A stretch of DNA of 15,987 bases from Methanomassiliicoccales archaeon PtaU1.Bin030 (GTDB lineage: Archaea > Thermoplasmatota > Thermoplasmata > Methanomassiliicoccales > Methanomassiliicoccaceae): the NCBI GenBank assembly GCA_002067635.1, contig MVRB01000210.1:1-15987 (forward strand), written 5' to 3'. The position numbers were made by a program, and so were the translations under genes. How positions within the stretch are numbered: position 1 is the first letter of the stretch; the number at the start of each line of letters is the position of its first letter. The notes under the pieces are model-generated. The model did not search any database. It had not been told where the DNA came from and saw only the letters and a list, made by a program, of their open reading frames with translations. Shown piece by piece: positions 7,284 to 13,790 of this stretch.

Positions 7284-7949
7284 ATGGAATGGTTCGGAAA
7301 GCGCCGAGAGTCTTTGGTGATAAGAGGCCTGAAGGACCATGTGCGAGCGGTCGGGGACGCTACCGCTGAGCTAAATAAGGCAGTCACAGCCCTATGCAAC
7401 TCGGACACTGAGAAGGCCGTCGAGGCTGTAAATCGAATGCTTCTCTCGGAGAAAGAGGCGGACACCATCGAGGAGCGGGTCAGCATGGAGCTGAGCAAGG
7501 GGGACATGGAGCCCAAGGAGCGCGAGGACCTCCTGCGCCTGATACGCCGCATGGACTTCATCGCCGACTGGTCCAAGGAGTCGGGCATGAACCTTCAGCT
7601 CATATTGGAGGCCAAGGTCAGGGTGCCTGTCAGCCTGTGGTCCCACTATCACGAGATGACCATTGAACTGGAGAGGGCCGCCAAGGAGCTCCGGGCCAGC
7701 ATCGAGCAGCTGGGCATAAACGAGGAGCTGGCAGATAAGCACTCCCGGGAGGTGGAGAGGCTGGAGCACGTTCTGGACGAGCTATATTTCGTCACTAAGA
7801 AGGAGATCCTGTTCTCTGACATCGACCCCCGGGCGGTGTTCCTGCTTCGTGACATGCTGCATGGGATCGAGAACGCCTCTGACTCCTGCAAGGACGTCGC
7901 TGATATTATACACATCCTCCTCACTTCCGAGGCCCACAAAGTTCGGTGA
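7284..7949 (+). CDS. DUF47 / PhoU-like protein
   Basis: A 221-residue, mostly helical cytoplasmic protein of the DUF47 (TIGR00153) group, relatives of the phosphate regulator PhoU. Acidic E/D-rich segments typical of the three-helix PhoU fold are visible: EKEADTIEE (about 56-64 from the chosen ATG), REVERLEHVLDELY and the C-terminal HGIENASDSCKDVADII. DUF47 genes often accompany phosphate transporters (Pit or Pst). Here it follows an ABC cassette, which supports but does not prove an anionic substrate. I chose the ATG at 7284 because family members begin with a WFGKKRE-like segment close to the N-terminus (here MEWFGKRRES). An in-frame TTG at 7263, overlapping the ATPase gene and preceded by GGAGGAGG, is an alternative adding seven residues. 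Confidence 0.85.
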   Translation: MEWFGKRRESLVIRGLKDHVRAVGDATAELNKAVTALCNSDTEKAVEAVNRMLLSEKEADTIEERVSMELSKGDMEPKEREDLLRLIRRMDFIADWSKESGMNLQLILEAKVRVPVSLWSHYHEMTIELERAAKELRASIEQLGINEELADKHSREVERLEHVLDELYFVTKKEILFSDIDPRAVFLLRDMLHGIENASDSCKDVADIIHILLTSEAHKVR

Positions 7950-7955
7950 TATAAC

Positions 7956-9308
7956 ATGGCAGGCAGGCTGTTCGGAACCAATGGTGTCAGAGGTGTGATC
8001 AACAAGGACATGAACGTCCAGCTGGCCATGGACCTGGGTAAGGCGGTCGGGACCTTCATGGGAGGCCGCGTGGCCATCGGCAACGACTCCCGGACATCCG
8101 CCGCCATGATAAAGAGCGCGGTGTCCTCGGGACTGATGTGCGCTGGCGCGGAGGTCCTGGACCTGGGCCTGGTGCCCACCCCGGTGGTGCAGCACTACGT
8201 TAAGAGCAATGGGCTGGCCGGCGGCATCATGATCACCGCATCCCACAACCCTCCGGAGTTCAACGGCATAAAGTGCATCGACTCAGACGGGACGGAGATG
8301 CCGCGCTCCAAGGAAGAGGAGATCGAGAGGCTCTATTTCACCAGGACGTTCAGCAGCATGCCCTGGAACGCCGTGGGTCAGATGCGCCAGGCCTCCGGGG
8401 CTGTCCACGATTACCTGGACTCCGTCAAGAGGCTGGTGGACGCCGATGCCATTCGGGGCGCGGGATTGACGGTGGTCCTTGACTGCGCCAACGGTGCGGG
8501 GGCGGTATCCACGCCCCTGCTCCTGGACGATCTGAACGTCCGCGCCATAACCATCAACTGCAACCCCCAGGGGACGTTCCCGGGGCACCCCTCGGAACCG
8601 GTGGAGCCCCACCTCCGCGACCTCATCGCCATGGTCAAGGACACGGGAGCTGACATGGGCATAGCCCATGATGGAGATGCGGACCGGACCATCTTCGTGG
8701 ACGACAAGGGCCGCTATCTCTATGGCGATAAGTCGCTGGCCATAACCGCAGAGGCCATGGTCCGGGAGAACGGAGGGGGCACTGTGGTCACCCCCGTATC
8801 GTCATCGATGGCTGTGGAGGACGTCGTGAGGAGGGCGGGTGGTGACATCATCTATACCCGCGTGGGATCCCCGGTCGTGGCCAGGAAGATGATAGAGGTT
8901 AAGGCGCTCTTCGGAGGTGAGGAGAACGGAGGTCTGATCTTCCCCAAGCATCAGTACTGCCGCGATGGTGCCATGACCGTCGCGAAGATGCTGGAGATAG
9001 TCACCCGAAACGGCCCCCTCTCAAAGCTCGTGGACAACATCCCGACGTACAGCCAGGACAAGCGCAAGCTGGTGTGCTCGGAAGAATGCAAGGAGAGGGT
9101 GCTGGCCGCCCTGGTGGAGCACTACCGCTCCCAGCGGGTGGACACCACCGATGGGGTCAAGATCTGCTACGATGATGGCTGGACGCTGGTGCGGCCGTCG
9201 GGCACCGAGCCCCTGTTCCGCATCTACTCCGAGGCCAAGACATGCGAGGAGGCCAAGAAGCGCTCCGAGGAATGCGAGAAGGTCCTAGTGGACCTCTTGG
9301 CGCGTTGA
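7956..9308 (+). CDS. glmM: phosphoglucosamine mutase / phosphohexomutase
   Basis: A 450-residue enzyme of the alpha-D-phosphohexomutase family, of normal length, which moves phosphate between C6 and C1 of a hexose or glucosamine phosphate to feed UDP-GlcNAc or GDP-mannose synthesis. Four domains can be followed: the start FGTNGVRG (6-13), the phosphoserine loop TASHNPPEFNG (94-104, S96 active), the metal loop DGDADRT (239-245), the sugar-binding loop GGEENGGLIF (320-329) and the phosphate-binding loop RPSGTEPLFRIYSEA (413-427). The FGTxGVRG opening and overall length favour the archaeal GlmM type, but activity towards mannose or glucose cannot be excluded. The start is preceded by GGTGAT at 7944-7949, a Shine-Dalgarno match overlapping the upstream stop. 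The gap to that gene is only 6 bases, so the two are probably co-transcribed. Confidence 0.92.
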   Translation: MAGRLFGTNGVRGVINKDMNVQLAMDLGKAVGTFMGGRVAIGNDSRTSAAMIKSAVSSGLMCAGAEVLDLGLVPTPVVQHYVKSNGLAGGIMITASHNPPEFNGIKCIDSDGTEMPRSKEEEIERLYFTRTFSSMPWNAVGQMRQASGAVHDYLDSVKRLVDADAIRGAGLTVVLDCANGAGAVSTPLLLDDLNVRAITINCNPQGTFPGHPSEPVEPHLRDLIAMVKDTGADMGIAHDGDADRTIFVDDKGRYLYGDKSLAITAEAMVRENGGGTVVTPVSSSMAVEDVVRRAGGDIIYTRVGSPVVARKMIEVKALFGGEENGGLIFPKHQYCRDGAMTVAKMLEIVTRNGPLSKLVDNIPTYSQDKRKLVCSEECKERVLAALVEHYRSQRVDTTDGVKICYDDGWTLVRPSGTEPLFRIYSEAKTCEEAKKRSEECEKVLVDLLAR

Positions 9309-9320
9309 ACCCCTTCCTAG

Positions 9321-9333
9321 CTTTCTTTTGTTG
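9321..9333 (+). terminator. T-rich terminator after glmM
   Basis: CTTTCTTTTGTTG begins 12 bases after the glmM stop. T-rich runs are the usual archaeal termination signal, and this one ends the long rightward block just before the convergent agmatinase gene. Confidence 0.4.
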
Positions 9334-9413
9334 CCCGGATGCCAGCAGCGTACCCGCCACATCCATGAGGTCGAGCTACCGGGAACGCCAGGAGCGATAT
9401 TATCGAGAGACAG

Positions 9414-9427
9414 ACCCATCACTGGGT
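9414..9427 (-). terminator. hairpin downstream of the agmatinase-like gene
   Basis: On the minus strand ACCCA and TGGGT form a 5-bp stem around GTGA, a GNRA-type tetraloop. It starts about 20 bases after the agmatinase stop. It could mark or protect the 3' end of the aIF5A-agmatinase mRNA; there is no clear T-run behind it. Confidence 0.25.
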
Positions 9428-9447
9428 GGTGTTCATCCTTAGAGGCC

Positions 9448-10341
9448 CTAACGCCGCCAGAACGGACGGGTCCCGGTGCGCTCCTCGACCTTCTGATACT
9501 TCCAGGCCACCGCGATGGCCTCCTGCACCATTCTGGCGCCGAGGGCGGCGGTGTTGCCCTTGTCATAGGGAGGGGAGATCTCCACGACATCCAATCCCAC
9601 CAGGCGTGGGCCCAGCATGTTGATGCACTTCTTGACGTCCAGGGATGTCAGGCCGAAGGGCTCGGGCATTCCCGTGGCCGGCGCGAAGGCAGGGTCTAGG
9701 CCATCCATGTCCAGGCTCAGGTAGATCTTGTCCTTCTTGATGATGTTGAGCGCGCGCTTGAACGCCTTCTCCACCCCTTCCGTGGCAATGGTGTAGGCAT
9801 CGATGTATTCCGGCAGGTTGCCGCTCACATGCTCCTCGTGGGATATGGAACGCACACCGAATACCAGGATGTTGTCCTTGCCCACATGCTCCGCGGCCCT
9901 CTTGGATACAGTGTCGTGGCAGGACCGCTGCCCCATCCTGGCGTTCTTGAAGTTCAGATGGGCGTTGATGAAGATGATGCCGATGTCATCGAAGGCCTCG
10001 ATGGCCGGGATGGTTATGGTATGCTCCCCGCCGAGGAAGATAGGGAACTTGCCGTCGCCGACGATGCCCTTGGCCACCTCCTTGGTCTCGTCCATCATGT
10101 CCTCCACCGACATGAAGTCCCGTAGGTTGCCAAGGTCATGTACCTTGACCTCGCTCAGGTCAAGGCCGTGCTCGAGCATGAACTGTTCAAAATGGTATGA
10201 TGCCTCCCGAACCGCATTGGGAGCGGCTCGTGCCCCTGGGCGGAAGGAGGTGGTGAGATCGAAGGGGATCCCGACCACCACGAACTTCGCTTCCGGATAA
10301 GGGGAATCAGCCCCCAGGAAGCTTACACCCGTAGCGGGCAT
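9448..10341 (-). CDS. speB: agmatinase-family ureohydrolase with altered metal site
   Basis: A 297-residue ureohydrolase-fold protein. Active agmatinases convert agmatine, or N1-aminopropylagmatine in several archaea, to a polyamine plus urea with two Mn2+ ions. The family is shown by LGGEHTITIPAIEAF (103-117, ligand H107), SLDMDGLDPAFAPATGMPEP (209-228, ligands D211 and D213) and LDVVEISPPYD (250-260). The central ligand motif, normally DAHxD, here reads NAHLN (126-130), so two of the six usual metal ligands are asparagine. The DNA at 9950-9970 reads cleanly and the frame is intact. The enzyme may be inactive, use one metal, or have another role. The start is 12 bases after the aIF5A stop on the same strand, so the two genes look like one operon. 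The stop is TAG, followed by an in-frame TAA three codons on. Confidence 0.88.
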   Translation of the reverse strand: MPATGVSFLGADSPYPEAKFVVVGIPFDLTTSFRPGARAAPNAVREASYHFEQFMLEHGLDLSEVKVHDLGNLRDFMSVEDMMDETKEVAKGIVGDGKFPIFLGGEHTITIPAIEAFDDIGIIFINAHLNFKNARMGQRSCHDTVSKRAAEHVGKDNILVFGVRSISHEEHVSGNLPEYIDAYTIATEGVEKAFKRALNIIKKDKIYLSLDMDGLDPAFAPATGMPEPFGLTSLDVKKCINMLGPRLVGLDVVEISPPYDKGNTAALGARMVQEAIAVAWKYQKVEERTGTRPFWRR

Positions 10342-10353
10342 GAGGCTACCTTC

Positions 10354-10737
10354 TCAGACCTTGGTGATCTTTCGCTTCCCCATGGCCACCATGTAGAGGA
10401 CCTCGTCCCCGGCGTTGATCTGTCCCCGCAGCTCCTCATCGATGGGCAGCGAGAACTGCTCGAAGGTCTCCAGGTCCATCATCTGGGCCTCATCGCCGGA
10501 TATGTGCAAGATCTGCCCCTTCCTCTTGTCGATCATGGGGACCTGGACCTTGTGCTTGACCGGGTGTACCACGCTGCGCTTCTTCCCATCGTACAGGCCG
10601 ACAGCGTCGATCCGGCTCTTGGCCTCGCCGTGCTTACCGGGCTTGGAAGTGTCAATAGATAATATCTTGCAGGGTTCATCGTCGATGAGCATATATCGGC
10701 CGACCTTGAGCTCCCTTACCTCAGCCTGAGTCCACAT
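10354..10737 (-). CDS. eif5A: translation initiation factor aIF5A (hypusine-containing)
   Basis: A 127-residue factor of archaeal length that binds the ribosome E-site and relieves stalling, for example at polyproline. The N-terminal SH3-like domain holds the modification loop SKPGKHGEAK (31-40), in which K35 corresponds to the lysine converted to deoxyhypusine or hypusine. The C-terminal half (about 70-127) is the OB-fold domain. It leads an operon whose second gene is an agmatinase-family protein. Clustering of these two genes is known in other euryarchaea and ties polyamine chemistry to hypusine formation. A strong TATA box lies about 30 bases upstream. Confidence 0.95.
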   Translation of the reverse strand: MWTQAEVRELKVGRYMLIDDEPCKILSIDTSKPGKHGEAKSRIDAVGLYDGKKRSVVHPVKHKVQVPMIDKRKGQILHISGDEAQMMDLETFEQFSLPIDEELRGQINAGDEVLYMVAMGKRKITKV

Positions 10738-10767
10738 AATATATCAGGTGAGGGAAATCCCCCACTG

Positions 10768-10780
10768 CTTATATATTTTG
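10768..10780 (-). promoter_or_regulatory. BRE/TATA of the aIF5A operon
   Basis: On the minus strand this reads CAAAATATATAAG, a good BRE-TATA match in otherwise GC-rich DNA. The predicted start is near 10747, giving a leader of about ten bases before the ATG at 10737. It is among the strongest promoters in the window, as expected for an abundant translation factor. Confidence 0.65.
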
Positions 10781-10812
10781 CTTATGCGCGATTGAGCCAT
10801 CAAGAACGTTCC

Positions 10813-10832
10813 AGCCCTCCTAAAGGAAGGCT
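10813..10832 (-). terminator. hairpin between nop5 and aIF5A
   Basis: Arms 10813-10821 and 10824-10832 are complementary over nine bases. The single mismatch becomes a G-U wobble in the minus-strand RNA. It lies 40 bases after the nop5 stop and just upstream of the aIF5A promoter, so it may end the mtnA-aldolase-nop5 mRNA. It lacks a T-run. Confidence 0.35.
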
Positions 10833-10871
10833 CGGAGCGCTCTTATCGGCGACCGAAGCCGCTGGGAAGCG

Positions 10872-12005
10872 TCACCTTCTCTTTCCGCTCCACCGCGGGC
10901 GTCCCCCTGCCCCTCTCTGCCCTCCCCCCTGTGGGGGGCGGGGGCCGCGGCGGGAAGAAGCCACCTGTCGGGGGGCACGGCGCTCCTTCGGGGGTGGCTC
11001 AGGGTACTTCCTCATTATCTCCTCCACCCGCATGGCGATGTCCGCGTTGAGCTGGTCTCCCACGAAGTCACCTTTGTAGTAGTCCACTCTGGAGGCGATG
11101 GCCAGCTTCCCGCCCATGGTGCGGGAGATCTTACCGCGCTGCCAGTATGGCGCACGGTGCACCGTAGGGTGCTGGAAAATGATCCCATGCTTGGGCGGCC
11201 TCTTTCCTTGCTTGAGGTGGGCGAACAAGGCCTTCTCCGCCCCCAGCAGCTGCACTGTGCCCGCTGGCATCTGGGAAAGCCTCTTCAGACCCCCGGCGAT
11301 GGAAATGAGCCGGGCACCCAGGCTTGCCCCCACCACCGATGTGAGGTTGGGAGCGGCCTCCTGCATGCGCTCTGCGATGTACATCTCCAGGCGCTCCTTC
11401 TCCTCGTACAGGGACAGCAGGGTGGTGGCGAACCTCCGGACCACGTCCAGGTCCTTGTCCTCCAGCTCCGAACCCACCGACTCCAGCTGGAGATCGAGAG
11501 CGTCAAGTATGGCATCGCGGACCCCCTTCTCGGAGATCAGCTTGACGTACCTCTCCTCCCGCGCATAGTCGGCCAGCTCAGGGAAGTGGAGGCCATACCA
11601 CTCATGCAGCCTCTCGCTCATGAGGTTGATCATCTCGATGGTGTCGTCCAAGGCCCGCACGGCCTGGACTATAAAGCGGTCTGCCGGCAGCGGCTCCCTG
11701 GTCCTGATCTTACCGAGCTCGACCATCACCCTCTGCATGAGCTGGGGCGAGAATCCGTAATCCACCGGCTTGATGAACGCAGTGTCCACCACCTCGGGCT
11801 TCCCCAGGGAGGACAGCCGGGGCTCGGCCACCCGCATCCTCTTCTGAGCGAGCTTCCTCTCCTCGGGAAGGACCTCACCCTTCTGCACGAGCGCCAGCTT
11901 GGCGGCTATGGCCTTGGGTTCCTTCTCGAACAGGAGGTGGCGGACCACCTGCTCCTTCTCCTTGTCCACCACGAACACGCCGAACCACTTCGTGACCAGG
12001 ATCAT
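10872..12005 (-). CDS. nop5: Nop5 (Nop56/58-like) core protein of C/D-box sRNPs
   Basis: A protein of about 377 residues that bridges L7Ae-bound C/D guide RNA and fibrillarin in the 2'-O-methylation complex. A coiled-coil region (roughly 115-225) is followed by the Nop domain, clear in GASLGARLISIAGGLKRLSQ, then PAGTVQLLGAEKALFAHL, then PPKHGIIFQHPTVH. The last 40 residues form a basic Arg/Gly/Pro-rich tail (GPRPPQGGGQRGAGGRPR). I chose the ATG at 12005 because AAGGAG lies about 12 bases before it; a GTG at 12017 would add four residues but has its ribosome site directly abutting. The gene closely follows the aldolase gene. The fibrillarin gene, which commonly follows nop5 in archaea, is not in this window. 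Confidence 0.93.
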   Translation of the reverse strand: MILVTKWFGVFVVDKEKEQVVRHLLFEKEPKAIAAKLALVQKGEVLPEERKLAQKRMRVAEPRLSSLGKPEVVDTAFIKPVDYGFSPQLMQRVMVELGKIRTREPLPADRFIVQAVRALDDTIEMINLMSERLHEWYGLHFPELADYAREERYVKLISEKGVRDAILDALDLQLESVGSELEDKDLDVVRRFATTLLSLYEEKERLEMYIAERMQEAAPNLTSVVGASLGARLISIAGGLKRLSQMPAGTVQLLGAEKALFAHLKQGKRPPKHGIIFQHPTVHRAPYWQRGKISRTMGGKLAIASRVDYYKGDFVGDQLNADIAMRVEEIMRKYPEPPPKERRAPRQVASSRRGPRPPQGGGQRGAGGRPRWSGKRR

Positions 12006-12031
12006 CCCGCACCCCACTCCTTATCGGCTCA

Positions 12032-12655
12032 TCAATGTTTGGATGCCATCCTGGCCACCTCCTCAGGGGGCAGGTCAGGGATGTTCCCCAGCTCCTCGCA
12101 CCTCAGCTGAAGGAAAGCGATGTACTCCATCGTCTCCATTCGGGAGAAGGCCTCCATGATATCCCTCCCTACGGCCAGCGCCCCATGGCTCCTGAGCAGG
12201 GCGGCGTTGTCCTTCCCCAGGCCGGCGACGACGTTGTTCGCCAGCTCCGCCGATCCCGGTGTGGCGTAGCCTATCATAGGCACCTTCGGCCCCAGGACAA
12301 GGACGCCCTCCGGGGTTATGGCCGGCCGCAGCTCCCTATCCAGCAACGCCATGGTGGTGCAGGAGGGCGGGTGCAGATGCACCACCGCTCCCACGTCTGG
12401 GCGGGCACGGTAGAGCCCTGTGTGGAAAGGCGTCTCCATGGAGGGCCTTCCGCCCTCGGCCCTGCCAGTCTGTAGGTCCACCCTGATCATCTGTTCCGGG
12501 GAGAGGAGCCCCTTTATGGTGCCCGATGGCGTTATCAGGATGGTGCGCTCGTCCAAGCGGAGGCTGAGGTTGCCTCCAGATCCGAAGGTGAGGCGCCGTT
12601 CATAGGACAGCCGCGCCATTTCGGCTAGGTCTCTCCTGCCCCTGCCCTCGTCCAT
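12032..12655 (-). CDS. class II aldolase (fuculose-1-phosphate aldolase / Ald2 type)
   Basis: A 207-residue zinc-dependent aldolase of the AraD/FucA family. Seen are GSGGNLSLR (26-33), the catalytic glutamate in SMETPFHTG (E74), the zinc ligands H93 and H95 in VVHLHPP, and the third ligand H157 in LLRSHGALAVG. Its start overlaps the mtnA stop (TGATG at 12653-12657), so the two are translationally coupled. In the DHAP shunt of methionine salvage, such an aldolase cleaves 5-methylthioribulose-1-phosphate, the MtnA product, into DHAP and (methylthio)acetaldehyde. The gene pairing makes that the best functional guess; MtnB dehydratase is a related fold and an alternative. A TTG three bases upstream of the chosen ATG is a less likely start. 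Confidence 0.87.
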   Translation of the reverse strand: MDEGRGRRDLAEMARLSYERRLTFGSGGNLSLRLDERTILITPSGTIKGLLSPEQMIRVDLQTGRAEGGRPSMETPFHTGLYRARPDVGAVVHLHPPSCTTMALLDRELRPAITPEGVLVLGPKVPMIGYATPGSAELANNVVAGLGKDNAALLRSHGALAVGRDIMEAFSRMETMEYIAFLQLRCEELGNIPDLPPEEVARMASKH

Positions 12656-13677
12656 CAAGGCTCATCCCCCGTGACCTGGGCCTTGCGGACCCGCTCTATC
12701 TCCGCTGGTCGTAATATCCCCACCTCGGTTATGAAGCCGGTCACGTACTTCGCGGGGGTCATGTCGAACGATGGGTTTAGGGCGGGCGATCCCTCTGGAG
12801 CGAGCCGTTCTGCCCCCACCTGGGTGACCTCGTCCTCGGAGCGGTCCTCGATGACTATATCGTTGCCTGTGGAGATGGAGAAGTCGAAGGTGGATATGGG
12901 CGCGGCCACGTAGAAGGGAACGGCCAGCTCGCTGCACAGCACCGCCTTATCGAAGGTGCCTATCTTGTTGGCGAAGTCCCCGTTGGCGGCGATACGGTCC
13001 GCGCCCACGATCACCAGGTTCACATCCTTCCTTAGGTAGTGGCCGGCCGCACCGTCCACTATGATGGAGTGGGGGATACCTTCGTTGTACAGCTCCCAGG
13101 CGGTGAGCCTCATCCCCTGGAGGCGGGGCCGGGTCTCCGAAACGTACACATAGATGCGACGTCCCCTTTGCCAGGCCGTGCGGATGGGAGCGAGGGCGGT
13201 CCCGATGTCCACTGTGGCCAGGGCACCCGCGTTGCAGTGGGTCATGATGTTGTTCTCGTCCTTGATGAGCTCGGCCCCATACTCCCCGATGAGGCGGCAT
13301 CTCTCCACCACCTGGTCTGCGTAGCCATCGGCCGCCTGGACAGGGTCATCGCCCCGCTCCAGCATGGCCATCATGTGGTCCACCGCGTAGAACAGGTCGT
13401 AGGCCGTGGGCCTCGTCCCCTTTAGCTCCGCAGCGGCCGCATTGATGTCCACCCCGTTGCGTGCCGCCAGCGCCATGCCGTAGGCCGCCGCTGCCCCTAT
13501 GGAAGGGGCACCCCTGACCGCCATGTTCCTTATTGCCTCGGCCACACCCGTGTGGTCCTGGAGATCTATGACCTGGAATTGCTGGGGTATAAGGCGCTGG
13601 TCTATCATCCGGACCCTGCCGTTCTCGAACCATACCGCCCTGGTCTCCATGCTCTGCTCGCCGTTAACCACTCTCAT
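12655..13677 (-). CDS. mtnA: S-methyl-5-thioribose-1-phosphate isomerase
   Basis: A 340-residue enzyme converting 5-methylthioribose-1-phosphate to 5-methylthioribulose-1-phosphate in methylthioadenosine recycling. It belongs to the eIF2B-alpha/MtnA/ribose-1,5-bisphosphate isomerase family. MtnA features are VRGAPSIGAAAAYG (54-67), the catalytic cysteine in THCNAGALAT (C148), SETRPRLQGMRLTAWEL (180-196) and the catalytic aspartate in GADRIAANGDFANKIGT (D227). Length and motifs fit MtnA better than the shorter ribose-1,5-bisphosphate isomerase. It leads a leftward operon with the class II aldolase and nop5. It diverges from an MsvR-like regulator gene across 113 bases that hold both promoters and two palindromes. 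Confidence 0.92.
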   Translation of the reverse strand: MRVVNGEQSMETRAVWFENGRVRMIDQRLIPQQFQVIDLQDHTGVAEAIRNMAVRGAPSIGAAAAYGMALAARNGVDINAAAAELKGTRPTAYDLFYAVDHMMAMLERGDDPVQAADGYADQVVERCRLIGEYGAELIKDENNIMTHCNAGALATVDIGTALAPIRTAWQRGRRIYVYVSETRPRLQGMRLTAWELYNEGIPHSIIVDGAAGHYLRKDVNLVIVGADRIAANGDFANKIGTFDKAVLCSELAVPFYVAAPISTFDFSISTGNDIVIEDRSEDEVTQVGAERLAPEGSPALNPSFDMTPAKYVTGFITEVGILRPAEIERVRKAQVTGDEP

Positions 13678-13705
13678 AGTCAGACCCAGAAGTCATTCCC
13701 ATCCG

Positions 13706-13715
13706 CTATACTAAA
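13706..13715 (-). promoter_or_regulatory. TATA box of the mtnA operon
   Basis: On the minus strand this reads TTTAGTATAG and ends 29 bases before the mtnA ATG, predicting a leader of roughly ten bases. Confidence 0.5.
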
Positions 13716-13724
13716 CCATTGGCA

Positions 13725-13748
13725 TAACGGCCGTTAACCGAACATTCG
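13725..13748. promoter_or_regulatory. tandem palindromes, candidate operator for the MsvR-like regulator
   Basis: TAACGGCCGTTA (13725-13736) is a perfect 12-bp palindrome. Two bases later, CGAACATTCG (13739-13748) is an inverted CGAA/TTCG repeat. Both sit between the divergent TATA boxes of mtnA and the regulator gene. MsvR of Methanothermobacter is reported to bind inverted repeats with TTCG/CGAA half-sites, although in the other order. Binding is an inference. Confidence 0.45.
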
Positions 13749-13754
13749 CTAAGA

Positions 13755-13761
13755 CTTAATA
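13755..13761 (+). promoter_or_regulatory. TATA box of the MsvR-like regulator gene
   Basis: CTTAATA, preceded by purines, starts 36 bases before the ATG, giving a predicted start near 13782 and a leader of about nine bases. The palindromes lie 7 bases upstream, close enough for a bound regulator to affect TBP/TFB binding. Confidence 0.5.
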
Positions 13762-13790
13762 CGCACGGAGCAATTTAGTCCATTGACCAC

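Noticed and set aside
9395..9405. CGATA-T-TATCG inverted repeat between glmM and the agmatinase gene
   Set aside because: It is short, lies between two convergent genes where no promoter is expected, and has no partner copy.
10778..10871. Possible C/D-box sRNA next to nop5, from a TTGATGG resembling a C box on the minus strand
   Set aside because: No D box (CUGA) or paired C'/D' boxes at suitable spacing; the hairpin there is better read as a 3' end structure.
11157..12110. A 317-codon open frame on the plus strand opposite nop5 and the aldolase gene
   Set aside because: It is antisense to well-supported genes, is rich in His, Gln, Leu and Arg as expected from a GC-rich complement, and shows no known motif or ribosome binding site.
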